Of a DNA stretch of 64,000 bases, positions 50,312 through 58,665 are shown piece by piece. Location: NCBI RefSeq assembly GCF_016925675.1, contig NZ_CP070506.1:5640501-5704500 (forward strand), given 5' to 3'. The position numbers were made by a program, and so were the translations under genes. The notes beneath the pieces were generated by a model that saw only the letters and a list, made by a program, of their open reading frames with translations, was not told where the DNA came from and made no database searches. The stretch's first letter is position 1. Each line of letters opens with the position of its first letter. The stretch is from Pseudomonas hygromyciniae (GTDB taxonomy: Bacteria; Pseudomonadota; Gammaproteobacteria; Pseudomonadales; Pseudomonadaceae).

Positions 50312-51703
50312 ATGAATCTGCCACTGATTCTCAACTTACTGGTGTTTCTCGCCCTTTTGCTGGGCCTGGCCCAAACCCGCCGCACCCAATGGAGCCTGGC
50401 TAAAAAAGTCCTGCTCGCCCTGGTGCTCGGGGTGATCTTTGGTGTGGTCCTGCACACCATTTATGGTGCCGGCCACCCGGTGCTCAAGGCCTCGATCAGT
50501 TGGTTCGACCTGGTGGGCAATGGTTATGTGCAACTGTTGCAGATGATCGTGATCCCGCTGGTGTTCGCCTCGATCCTCAGCGCCGTAGCCCGCCTGCATA
50601 ACGCAGCCTCCCTGGGCAAGATCAGCTTCCTGACCATCGGTACGCTGCTGTTCACCACCGCCATTGCGGCGCTGATCGGTATTGGCCTGACCAACCTGTT
50701 CGGCCTCACCGCCGAAGGCCTGGTGGCCGGTACCCAGGAACTGGCGCGCCTGCAGGTGATCCAGAGTGACTACGCGGGCAAGGTCGCCGACCTGAATATC
50801 CCGCAGTTGCTGCTGTCGTTCATCCCACAGAACCCGTTCGCCGACCTGGCCCGAGCCAAGCCGACGTCGATTATCAGTGTGGTGATCTTCGCCGCATTCC
50901 TGGGCGTTGCCGCGCTGCAACTGCTCAAGGACGACGTGGAAAAAGGCCAGAAAGTGATCAACGCCATCGACACCCTGCAAGCCTGGGTGATGCGTCTGGT
51001 GCGCCTGGTGATGAAGCTGACCCCTTACGGCGTGATGGCGCTGATGACCAAAGTGGTCGCCAGCTCCAACCTGCAAGACATCATCAAGCTCGGCAGTTTC
51101 GTGTTGGTGTCCTACCTGGCGCTGGGGCTGATGTTTGTAGTCCACGGCGTGCTGCTGTCCCTGGCCGGGATCAACCCGCTGCGTTTCTTGCGCAAGGTAT
51201 GGCCGGTGTTGACCTTTGCCTTCACCAGCCGCTCCAGTGCGGCGAGCATCCCGCTGAGCATCGAAGCGCAGACCCGCCGCCTGGGCATCCCGCAGTCCAT
51301 CGCCAGCTTCGCCGCCTCGTTCGGCGCGACGATTGGCCAGAACGGTTGCGCCGGCCTGTATCCGGCGATGTTGGCGGTGATGGTGGCGCCGACCGTGGGC
51401 ATCAACCCGTTGGACCCGCTGTGGATCGCAACCCTGGTGGCAGTCGTGACCCTGAGTTCGGCTGGTGTGGCGGGCGTGGGCGGCGGTGCGACGTTTGCCG
51501 CGCTGATCGTGCTGCCGGCCATGGGCTTGCCGGTGGCGTTGGTGGCGTTGCTGATTTCCGTGGAGCCGCTGATCGATATGGGCCGTACGGCGTTGAACGT
51601 GAATGGTTCGATGACGGCGGGGGCGATTACCAGCCAGATCATGCAGCAGACCGATAAAGAATTGCTCAATGCCGATGAGCATCCTGAGTTGGCGCAGGCC
51701 TGA
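50312..51703 (+). CDS. tcyP: L-cystine symporter TcyP-like (dicarboxylate/amino acid:cation family)
   Basis: 463-aa transporter of the DAACS family with about 8-9 membrane helices and two re-entrant hairpins. [34 protein letters not shown] (serine-rich hairpin) and [17 protein letters not shown] match cystine-specific TcyP/YdjN rather than GltP. Divergent from pchP across 242 bp. Confidence 0.88.
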   Translation: MNLPLILNLLVFLALLLGLAQTRRTQWSLAKKVLLALVLGVIFGVVLHTIYGAGHPVLKASISWFDLVGNGYVQLLQMIVIPLVFASILSAVARLHNAASLGKISFLTIGTLLFTTAIAALIGIGLTNLFGLTAEGLVAGTQELARLQVIQSDYAGKVADLNIPQLLLSFIPQNPFADLARAKPTSIISVVIFAAFLGVAALQLLKDDVEKGQKVINAIDTLQAWVMRLVRLVMKLTPYGVMALMTKVVASSNLQDIIKLGSFVLVSYLALGLMFVVHGVLLSLAGINPLRFLRKVWPVLTFAFTSRSSAASIPLSIEAQTRRLGIPQSIASFAASFGATIGQNGCAGLYPAMLAVMVAPTVGINPLDPLWIATLVAVVTLSSAGVAGVGGGATFAALIVLPAMGLPVALVALLISVEPLIDMGRTALNVNGSMTAGAITSQIMQQTDKELLNADEHPELAQA

Positions 51704-51712
51704 AGCCCCCCC

Positions 51713-51848
51713 CTGTGGCGAGCGGGCTTGCCCCGCGCTGGGCTGCGTAGCAGCCCCAGTAAGCCGAGTGCGGTGTATCAGATACTCTGTAGCGGCTGGT
51801 TTTGGGGCTGCTTCGCAGCCCAACGCGGGGCAAGCCCGCTCGCCACAG
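51713..51848. repeat. Long inverted repeat, REP family C
   Basis: 136-bp inverted repeat between convergent tcyP and folA. Outer arm CTGTGGCGAGCGGGCTTG, inner hairpin GGGCTGCGTAGCAGCCC; both inverted on the right. Same family as 41507-41638. Confidence 0.85.
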
Positions 51849-51852
51849 AGAT

Positions 51853-52365
51853 TTAGGCCTTTTCCCAGACCTCGAAGTTGTACGCCGGCTTGTCGCCTTC
51901 TGCCGGATTCTGCACATTCGACACCAGCTTCCACCGGTTCAAGTCAAACTCCGGAAACCACGCATCCCCCTGCGGGCTCAACGCAACCCGCGTCAAATAC
52001 AGGCGATCCGCCTGCTCCAGCCCCTGCGCATACAGTTGCGCGCCGCCGATCAGCATCAGCTCATCCACGCCCTGCTCCAGCGCCCAGGCTTCGGCCCGTG
52101 CAATGGCGGCGTCCAGTGAAGGAAAAACTTGCGCACCTTCAAGCTTAAGATCGGTCTGACGGCTGACCACTATGTTCAAGCGACCCGGCAACGGTCGACC
52201 CAGGGAGTCCCAGGTCTTGCGCCCCATGATGATTGGCTTGCCCAGGGTGGTGGCCTTGAAATATTTGAAATCCCCCGGCAAATGCCAGGGCATGCTGTTG
52301 TCGACGCCGATCACGCGGTTTTCACCGAGGGCTGCGATCAGGCTTAAAGGGAGAGTTTTTTTCAT
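51853..52365 (-). CDS. folA: Dihydrofolate reductase
   Basis: 170-aa enzyme reducing dihydrofolate with NADPH. LIAALGENRVIGVDNSMPWHLPGDFKYFK (spanning the Met20-loop region), IIMGRKTWDSLGRPLPGR and MLIGGAQLY are typical. Length normal. Divergent from the DUF2868 gene. Confidence 0.97.
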   Translation of the reverse strand: MKKTLPLSLIAALGENRVIGVDNSMPWHLPGDFKYFKATTLGKPIIMGRKTWDSLGRPLPGRLNIVVSRQTDLKLEGAQVFPSLDAAIARAEAWALEQGVDELMLIGGAQLYAQGLEQADRLYLTRVALSPQGDAWFPEFDLNRWKLVSNVQNPAEGDKPAYNFEVWEKA

Positions 52366-52434
52366 GGCAACGAGAATACCAGAGGCGCGGGCCAGGGGTT
52401 ATGCTCCAGGCTCACTGACACAACAGGACCGCGC

Positions 52435-53814
52435 GTGACAGCACTGAACCCTCTGCAAAAACTGTGGCTGACGGAAACCGTGCGCCTGCGTGAAGAACAC
52501 GCTGGCCCCCTGGAAGACCAGGAAGCCAATCGTCTGGCCCGCAGCAATGGCGGCGACCTGCCGACACGCATTCAAAACCGGGCGCTGTGGCTGGCCGAGC
52601 GCGATGGCCTGAGCGCCGCCCTGCTGCACTGGCTGCAAGGTGCGCGCCTGGCGCTGATCGTGCTGATGGTGCTGGCCGTGGTCAGCGGCGCCGGCCTGGC
52701 GTTCGCCGCTCTGGGCAACGGCCTGGCCCCGGTCAATGTGTTCTGGGCCCTGGGCAGCCTGCTGGGCTTGAACCTGATCCTGCTGCTGAGCTGGGCCCTG
52801 GGCCTGGTGTTTGCCGGCGAACACAGCGCCAGCCTCGGCCGCCTGTGGTTGTGGCTCAGCGAAAAATTCGCCCGTGATGCCAAGGCCGCGCAACTGGCCC
52901 CGGCGTTGCTGTTGCTGCTGCAACGCCGCAAGCTTAATCGCTGGGCGGTCGGCGTGCTGGTCAATGGCCTGTGGCTGCTGGCGCTGTGCAGCGCGCTGGT
53001 GATCCTGCTGACGTTGATGGCCACCCGGCGCTACGGCTTTGTCTGGGAAACCACCATTCTGGGCGCCGACACCTTTGTCAGCGTGACCCAGGCCCTGGGC
53101 AGCCTGCCCGCGCTGCTCGGTTTCAGCGTGCCGACCGTCGAGATGATCCGCGCCAGTGGCGACTCGGCGCTGAATATCGAAAGCGCCCGCCAAGCCTGGG
53201 CCGCCTGGCTGGTGGGCGTATTGCTGGTCTATGGCCTGCTGCCCCGGCTGATCCTCGCCCTGCTGTGCCTGTGGCGCTGGAAACGCGGGCGCGCAGCCTT
53301 GGGCCTGGACCTCAACCTGCCCGGCTACGCCCACTTGCGCGAAGCCTTGATGCCCAGCAGCGAACGCCTGGGTGTCAACGATGCGGCTCCAGAACAGTTG
53401 CATCACGTCAGCGGCGGCGCCAGCGAACTGCACAGCGATGGCGCCCTGCTGGTGGCCATCGAACTGGATGACCAACACCCGTGGCCGCCCAAACTGCCGG
53501 CCACGGTCAAAAACGCCGGCATCCTCGACAGCCGCGAATCACGCCACAAACTGCTGGAGCAACTGACCCGCTTCCCCCCCGCGCGCCTGGTGATCGCCTG
53601 CGATCCACGCCGCTCGCCGGATCGCGGCAGCCTCGCGCTGATCGGCGAACTGGCCCGCAGCGCCAGTGCCACCCGGGTCTGGCTGTTGCAAGCGCCACCG
53701 GGCCAGGCGCTGGATGCCGAGCGCCTCGGCGATTGGCACACGGCTTTGCAGCAACTGGACCTGCCCTTCGCCGACTGCGCGCCTCTTATCTGGCTGGAGA
53801 CTGGTCATGACTAA
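52435..53814 (+). CDS. DUF2868 membrane protein
   Basis: 459-aa protein. GTG start. An N-terminal cytoplasmic part with TVRLREEHAGPLEDQEANRLA, then four membrane helices at about residues 70-92, 100-125, 165-195 and 255-280, then a soluble C-terminal part of ~160 residues. No catalytic motif recognised. It overlaps the downstream GTPase gene by 8 bp (ATGACTAA), so the two are very likely co-made and work together. Function unknown. Confidence 0.85.
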   Translation: MTALNPLQKLWLTETVRLREEHAGPLEDQEANRLARSNGGDLPTRIQNRALWLAERDGLSAALLHWLQGARLALIVLMVLAVVSGAGLAFAALGNGLAPVNVFWALGSLLGLNLILLLSWALGLVFAGEHSASLGRLWLWLSEKFARDAKAAQLAPALLLLLQRRKLNRWAVGVLVNGLWLLALCSALVILLTLMATRRYGFVWETTILGADTFVSVTQALGSLPALLGFSVPTVEMIRASGDSALNIESARQAWAAWLVGVLLVYGLLPRLILALLCLWRWKRGRAALGLDLNLPGYAHLREALMPSSERLGVNDAAPEQLHHVSGGASELHSDGALLVAIELDDQHPWPPKLPATVKNAGILDSRESRHKLLEQLTRFPPARLVIACDPRRSPDRGSLALIGELARSASATRVWLLQAPPGQALDAERLGDWHTALQQLDLPFADCAPLIWLETGHD

Positions 53815-55177
53815 ACCCCTGAAACTGGCGGTGGTCGGCCACACCAACGTCGGCAAGACCTCGCTGCTGCGCACCCTGACCCGTGACGTGGGCTTTGGCG
53901 AAGTGTCCCACCGCCCCAGCACCACCCGGCATGTCGAAGGCGCGCGTTTGTCGGTCGACGGCGAGGCGTTGCTGGAGCTGTACGACACGCCGGGCCTGGA
54001 AGATGCCATCGCCCTGCTCGATTACCTCGAGCGCTTGGACCGACCGGGCGAACGTCTCGATGGCCCGGCTCGCCTCGCCCGTTTCCTGGAAGGCAGTGAA
54101 GCCCGTCAACGCTTCGAACAGGAAGCCAAGGTGTTGCGTCAATTGCTGGCGTCCGATGCCGGCCTGTACGTGATCGACGCCCGGGAACCGGTGCTGGCCA
54201 AATACCGCGACGAGTTGCAAGTGCTGGCCAGTTGCGGCAAGCCATTGCTGCCCGTGCTCAATTTTGTCAGCAGCAGCGACCACCGCGAGCCGGACTGGCG
54301 CGAAGCCCTGGCCCGCCTGGGCCTGCATGCCCTGGTGCGCTTTGACAGCGTGGCGCCCCCCGAAGATGGCGAGCGGCGGCTGTATGAAAGCCTGGCCCTG
54401 TTGCTGGAAAGCTCACGACCTCAGTTGGAGCGGCTGATCCTCGACCAGGAGGCTCAACGCCAGGCGCGCCAGCAAAGCGCCGCACGCCTGATCGCCGAGC
54501 TGCTGATCGACTGCGCCGCGTGCCGGCGCAGCGTGGTCACGGAAGATGAACAGCAAGCCATCAGCGATTTGCGCAAGGCCGTGCGCCAGCGCGAACAACG
54601 GTGCGTCGAAGCCCTGCTCAAGCTGTTTGGCTTCCGCCCGCAAGACGCCGCCGCCAGCGACCTGCCGCTGCTGGATGGACGTTGGGGCGATGATTTGTTC
54701 AACCCCGAAACCCTCAAGCAACTGGGGGGTGCGGGTCGGCGGCAGGGATTGCGGCGGGGGGCTGCGGCCGGGGCCGGTGTGGACTTGCTGGTCGGCGGCC
54801 TGACCCTGGGCGCCGCCGCCCTCGCCGGAGCCATTGCCGGTGGCGCGCTGCAAACCGCCCGCAGCTACGGCAGCCGCCTGCTGGGCAAGATCAAGGGCCA
54901 GCGCGAACTGACCGTGGATGACAGCGTGCTGCGCCTGTTGGCCCTGCGCCAGCGCCAGTTGCTCAAGGCCCTGGACCTGCGCGGGCACGCGGCGATGCAC
55001 AGCATCAAGGTCGATACACCGCAAGACAAGACCTGGCGCGAAGGCAAGCTGCCGGACGCCCTGCACAAGGCCCGCGCCCATCCGCAATGGTCGTCCCTCA
55101 ACCCACAAGCAAAACCGGGCCAGGCGGAACGCCAGGAACAGATCGACACCTTGGCGCGTCAGCTCAATGACGCTTGA
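53807..55177 (+). CDS. DUF3482 GTPase
   Basis: 456-aa protein with an N-terminal Era-like G domain: G1 GHTNVGKTS (residues 11-19), G2-like STTRHVEG, G3 YDTPGLED. The G4 motif NKxD is not clean (LNFVSSSD), so nucleotide specificity is unsure. A Gly/Ala-rich amphipathic or membrane-seeking stretch (GLTLGAAALAGAIAGGALQ, about residues 330-350) precedes a basic C-terminus. Paired with the DUF2868 membrane protein. ATG 53807 chosen over the longer frame. Its 3' end overlaps the convergent gene by 19 bp. Confidence 0.87.
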   Translation: MTKPLKLAVVGHTNVGKTSLLRTLTRDVGFGEVSHRPSTTRHVEGARLSVDGEALLELYDTPGLEDAIALLDYLERLDRPGERLDGPARLARFLEGSEARQRFEQEAKVLRQLLASDAGLYVIDAREPVLAKYRDELQVLASCGKPLLPVLNFVSSSDHREPDWREALARLGLHALVRFDSVAPPEDGERRLYESLALLLESSRPQLERLILDQEAQRQARQQSAARLIAELLIDCAACRRSVVTEDEQQAISDLRKAVRQREQRCVEALLKLFGFRPQDAAASDLPLLDGRWGDDLFNPETLKQLGGAGRRQGLRRGAAAGAGVDLLVGGLTLGAAALAGAIAGGALQTARSYGSRLLGKIKGQRELTVDDSVLRLLALRQRQLLKALDLRGHAAMHSIKVDTPQDKTWREGKLPDALHKARAHPQWSSLNPQAKPGQAERQEQIDTLARQLNDA

Positions 55178-55716
55178 CCAGCCTCATACCAATTGAAGCC
55201 CAGAAAAGTAGTACATAGCCGTCGGATCAACGCCTTGTCAGCGTTAATCGCCAGCGCATCGGGGTTCAGATCGCGCCGGTTAGGCGGCTGCGGCACGCTG
55301 TCGCCTTCGAGACAAGGAACGGTAAGCCCATACGCGAGCGAATCCTGGCAGGGCACGCCTGTGTGTTTGTGAAACTCCATCCTGACAGCGTCGGGCGCTG
55401 CACTTTGAGTGAAGTGCTCTGCGTAAATCACCAGCGTGCGCTGCCAGCGATTGCCGGTGTTAAACCAATTGAGCTGCAGGAAGGTATCGGCAAAAACGTC
55501 GAGCAGGCGCTTGTCCATCACATCGTTTTCGCCATCTCGATTGATATCCCCTGAACACAACACTTCCACTTGCCCATCGGCGCTGACATCAACGGCAATG
55601 GCCTCGTGCAGCATTTCGTCGGGCTCACCTGGCTGGCGACGGAAAAAATTCAGCACCACCGTATCGGCCTTGCCATTTCTGCTGCGGTCTTGGGCAGCCA
55701 CTTTCAAAAAACGCAT
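55159..55716 (-). CDS. Hypothetical protein with EF-hand-like calcium loop
   Basis: 185-aa protein that I do not recognise. One canonical EF-hand loop is visible: D57xN59xD61G62xxD65xxD68. Two partial ones precede it: D10xS12xN14G15xxD18 and D43xS45xD47G48xxE51. No signal peptide. Four cysteines are scattered. The pattern recalls dockerin-like or FG-GAP-type calcium loops, but the fold is unknown. Lies convergent to the DUF3482 GTPase (19-bp overlap) and upstream of nothing obvious. Confidence 0.7.
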   Translation of the reverse strand: MRFLKVAAQDRSRNGKADTVVLNFFRRQPGEPDEMLHEAIAVDVSADGQVEVLCSGDINRDGENDVMDKRLLDVFADTFLQLNWFNTGNRWQRTLVIYAEHFTQSAAPDAVRMEFHKHTGVPCQDSLAYGLTVPCLEGDSVPQPPNRRDLNPDALAINADKALIRRLCTTFLGFNWYEAGQASLS

Positions 55717-55749
55717 CTCGCATTGTTCCTGTTATCAACGAAACAAGCA

Positions 55750-55780
55750 GGCTAGAGAGCGGATCAGCGCGTCTCTAGCC
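55750..55780 (-). terminator. Hairpin at the end of the phosphonate operon
   Basis: 9-bp perfect stem GGCTAGAGA / TCTCTAGCC with a 13-nt loop; it includes the stop codon of the HD-oxygenase gene. No strong T tract (CTTGTTT follows), so terminator function is tentative. Confidence 0.4.
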
Positions 55781-56356
55781 GATGCATCCTGGTCTGCCGT
55801 GAGAATCCGCCAGCAGTGCCGTGGCCTTGCGTTTGAGCAGTTGCAGATCCAGCACCGGCACGTGCATCTCCTTGGCCTGCTCGTCCCAATGGCGCATGCG
55901 CAGACTCACCGCGCACAGCGGGTCCTGCTCAAACGCCCGGGCTTCTTCAGCGGTCATCACCCCGCCCTGGTAAGCCAGGGTGCGGCGGCTGGCTTCGCTC
56001 AAACGCGTGTAATAGTCCGGCTGGCTGAAGGTCAGGTAGCGCTTGGCCTGGACGTGATACTCCACCAGTTTGGCCAGGCGCTCGCTGAAGCCGGCACGCC
56101 GCAGATAGTCGGCACCCAAGCGTTCATGGCTGACTACGCCGTAGCCGCCCATATTCTCGCCACCCTGCCCGCAGATATGCCCGATATCGTGGAAGAACGC
56201 CGCCAACACCACTTCATCGTCGAAGCCCTCGGCCATCGCCAACTGCGCGGCCTGGGACATGTGTTCGATCTGCGAGACCGGCTCGCCGATGTAATCGGCA
56301 GCGCCGTGCTGTTCGTACAACGCGAAGACTTCGGCGACCACCTGCGCAGCATTCAT
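55775..56356 (-). CDS. phnZ: PhnZ-like HD-domain mixed-valence di-iron oxygenase
   Basis: 193-aa HD-domain protein. Metal ligands: His32, His56-Asp57 in FFHDIGH, His77 and His101. PhnZ-specific features are also seen: the Tyr22-x-x-Glu25 pair (YIGE; Tyr24/Glu27 in PhnZ) and His101-x3-Lys105 (HVQAK; His104/Lys108). Characterised PhnZ cleaves 2-amino-1-hydroxyethylphosphonate to glycine and phosphate. ATG 56356 chosen; the first base of the gene is shared with the end of the upstream oxidoreductase gene. No phnY gene is adjacent. Subfamily TIGR03276 by memory. Confidence 0.85.
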   Translation of the reverse strand: MNAAQVVAEVFALYEQHGAADYIGEPVSQIEHMSQAAQLAMAEGFDDEVVLAAFFHDIGHICGQGGENMGGYGVVSHERLGADYLRRAGFSERLAKLVEYHVQAKRYLTFSQPDYYTRLSEASRRTLAYQGGVMTAEEARAFEQDPLCAVSLRMRHWDEQAKEMHVPVLDLQLLKRKATALLADSHGRPGCIG

Positions 56357-57489
56357 CACGCCTCTCCCCATAGCTGTGTGATATTGCCCTCGGCCAGCGC
56401 CGGCCCCACGCTCATGCCCACGCCGGTATGCATCAAGGCCGCGCTGACCCCGTCGGCGGCGCGCAGGAACGAAAACGGCCCCGGCCCACGGGAACCATAG
56501 ACGCCCTGCCAGCGTTCCACGACCTGAATCTGGCAGCCCAGGGTGTGCTCGGCCAGCTCGATCATCCAGTTATCCACCTGTTCGGCGTTGAACGGCGAAG
56601 GATCGCTGCCGTAGTGGTGGGAATCACCGATGATCAACTCGCCATGGGGCGTGGGGCTGATCAACAGGTGGATGCCATGTTCATCCAGGTGCGGTGTGTC
56701 GCGCAGGATCTGTGCCTGCACGGCGGCAGCTTGCGGCAAGTCGGCGAAGGCGCCGTAGTGCACGCAGCTCAGGCCGGTCAGCAGCGCATGTTGCAGGTTC
56801 AACTCGACCTTGGGCCGAGCGCGCAGCATCTGCAACTGGCAGATTTGCGGTGTGAGTTGGGCGATCTGCTCGGCCAGCAGGGTCTGGTAGTCGTGGCCGG
56901 AACAGACAATGATCTGCTCGCCGCGAAAACTGCCAGCGGTGCTGTGTAGCTGACCGGGTTCGATGTCGCGCACCAGGGTGGAGAAGTGGAACTCTACCCG
57001 CAGTTCGCGGCGCAGGTAATCGATCAGCGCCGGCAGCGCCTCACGGGAATACAGTTGCTGATCATCCAGGCCATGCAGCGCGGCGCGGTGATGGCGGAAC
57101 TGGCCGCCATACAAGTCGTTCATGGCTGCGCCTTGCAGCAGGTTGACGCGGTAGCCGTGCTCCTTGGCGCGACCGGCGCAAAAGGCCTCCAGCAGGTGTT
57201 CTTCGGCTTCGCTGCGGGCAAACAGGTAAGAGCCATTGCGCTTGAGTTGCAGGTTCGCCAGTTGTGCCCATTGGCCCCAGATCTCGCGGCTTTGCCGGGC
57301 CAGGTCGAGCATCTGCCCAGGCGGTTGGCCGGTAACCAGGGCCTGGCCGAAGTTACGCACCGAGGCGCCCAGGGGCGTGGCCGTACGCTCGAAGACCTTG
57401 ACCTTGAGACCGCGTTTGGCGGCGGCGTAAGCGTGGGACAGGCCAAGGATACCGGCGCCGACGATCAGCAAATCGCTGTGGTGTGTCAT
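56356..57489 (-). CDS. FAD-dependent oxidoreductase of the phosphonate cluster (TIGR03364-type)
   Basis: 377-aa D-amino-acid-oxidase-fold flavoprotein. Dinucleotide motif LLIVGAGILGLSHAYAAAKRG at the N-terminus and the C-terminal HTGVGMSVGPALAEG FAD contact. Members of this group recur beside AEP transporters. Some (called PbfC/PbfD) have been shown to oxidise N-methyl-AEP, and in part AEP, to phosphonoacetaldehyde. Here it lies between the binding protein, from which a REPIN separates it, and the HD oxygenase. Exact substrate is inferred. Confidence 0.85.
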   Translation of the reverse strand: MTHHSDLLIVGAGILGLSHAYAAAKRGLKVKVFERTATPLGASVRNFGQALVTGQPPGQMLDLARQSREIWGQWAQLANLQLKRNGSYLFARSEAEEHLLEAFCAGRAKEHGYRVNLLQGAAMNDLYGGQFRHHRAALHGLDDQQLYSREALPALIDYLRRELRVEFHFSTLVRDIEPGQLHSTAGSFRGEQIIVCSGHDYQTLLAEQIAQLTPQICQLQMLRARPKVELNLQHALLTGLSCVHYGAFADLPQAAAVQAQILRDTPHLDEHGIHLLISPTPHGELIIGDSHHYGSDPSPFNAEQVDNWMIELAEHTLGCQIQVVERWQGVYGSRGPGPFSFLRAADGVSAALMHTGVGMSVGPALAEGNITQLWGEA

Positions 57490-57502
57490 GGTGTTCGCCC
57501 CC

Positions 57503-57604
57503 CTGTAGGAGCGAGCTTGCTCGCGAAAAACCCGAGGGCGCCGCATGTATTCTGACTGCCCGCGCTATCGTTCACGTTCTTCGCGAGCAAGCTCGCTCCT
57601 ACAG
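57503..57604. repeat. REPIN, family B, inside the phosphonate operon
   Basis: CTGTAGGAGCGAGCTTGCTC arms, spacer GCTATCGTTCACG near the right arm. It separates the transporter genes from the catabolic genes and could lower expression of the downstream pair or protect the upstream mRNA. Confidence 0.85.
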
Positions 57605-57622
57605 TTTTAGAAACGGTTGAAG

Positions 57623-58639
57623 TTATTGTTTTTCCGACTTGCCGTCATAGCGCTTGCGCCATTCAGCCAGGATGTTGTCACGGTTTTTCGAGGCCCAGGC
57701 AAAGTCATTCTTGATCAGGCGCTGCTCGTAGTCCGCCGGCAGCTCGGTCTGCGGCTTGGCGATTCCCGGTTGGGCCAGGACCGCAAAGTTTTCCTTGTAC
57801 AGCTCCATCGCTGCCGGGCTTGCAGAGAAGTCGGCAAGTTTCTGCGCTGCTTCCTGGTGGGCCGTGCCCTTGATCACCGCAGTGGCTTCGATATCCCAGC
57901 CCAGGCCTTCCTTGGGCAAGACGATATCCAGCGGCGCGCCCTGGCGCTTCAACTGCACGGCCGGGTATTCGAAGGAGATACCGATCGGGAATTCGCCGGA
58001 CGCCGCCAACTTGCAAGGCTTGGAACCGGAATGCACGTACTGGCCGATGTTCTGGTGCAGGTCATCCATGTACTGCCAGCCCTGCTTTTCGCCGAAGGTC
58101 TGCAACCAGGCGCTGACGTCGAGGAAACCGGTACCGGACGACGCCGGGTTCGGCATGACGATCTTGCCTTTGTATTCCGGCTTGGTCAGGTCCTGCCAAC
58201 TGATCGGCTTGCTCAGGCCCTGTTTTTCGGCTTCGACGGTGTTGAAGCAGATGGTCGCGGCCCATACGTCCATGCCGACCCAGGCCGGTGGGTTGGCGGC
58301 GTCGCGGTAGTTCTTGCCAATCTTGTCCAGATCCTTTGGCGCGTAGCTTTGCAGCATGCCTTGCTGATCGAGGATCGCCAGGCTGGAGGCCGCCAGACCC
58401 CATACCGCATCGGCTTGCGGGCGCGCTTTTTCCGCCAGCAGCTTGGCGGTGATGATGCCGGTGGAGTCCCGCACCCACTTGATCTCGACGTCCGGGTTGG
58501 CCGCTTCGAAGGCTTTTTTGTAGGTCTTCAACTGCTCGGCTTCAAGGGCCGTGTACACGGTCAACTCGGTCTTGGCAGCAAAGGCATTGAGGCTGAACGC
58601 GGTGAGCACAGCAGCGGCGAGGGCCAGGGGCTTGAACAT
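57623..58639 (-). CDS. phnS: 2-Aminoethylphosphonate ABC transporter, binding protein (PhnS/AepS-like)
   Basis: 338-aa periplasmic binding protein of the iron/AEP class. Signal peptide (LALAAAVLTAFSLNAFA) followed by TELTVYTALEAEQLKTYKKAF. VWGLAASSLAIL and NPASSGTGFLDVSAWLQ are ligand-lobe segments. With the fused permease, ATPase and catabolic genes the substrate is most likely AEP or a relative, but the same family also binds ferric iron; here no Tyr pair typical of iron binding near the end is obvious. Confidence 0.85.
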   Translation of the reverse strand: MFKPLALAAAVLTAFSLNAFAAKTELTVYTALEAEQLKTYKKAFEAANPDVEIKWVRDSTGIITAKLLAEKARPQADAVWGLAASSLAILDQQGMLQSYAPKDLDKIGKNYRDAANPPAWVGMDVWAATICFNTVEAEKQGLSKPISWQDLTKPEYKGKIVMPNPASSGTGFLDVSAWLQTFGEKQGWQYMDDLHQNIGQYVHSGSKPCKLAASGEFPIGISFEYPAVQLKRQGAPLDIVLPKEGLGWDIEATAVIKGTAHQEAAQKLADFSASPAAMELYKENFAVLAQPGIAKPQTELPADYEQRLIKNDFAWASKNRDNILAEWRKRYDGKSEKQ

Positions 58640-58665
58640 GGTGCGTTTCCTTTTGGGGGGCAGGG

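Noticed and set aside
55159..55716. Dockerin/cellulosome component
   Set aside because: Only one complete calcium loop, no signal peptide, no duplicated 22-residue pattern and no cohesin nearby.
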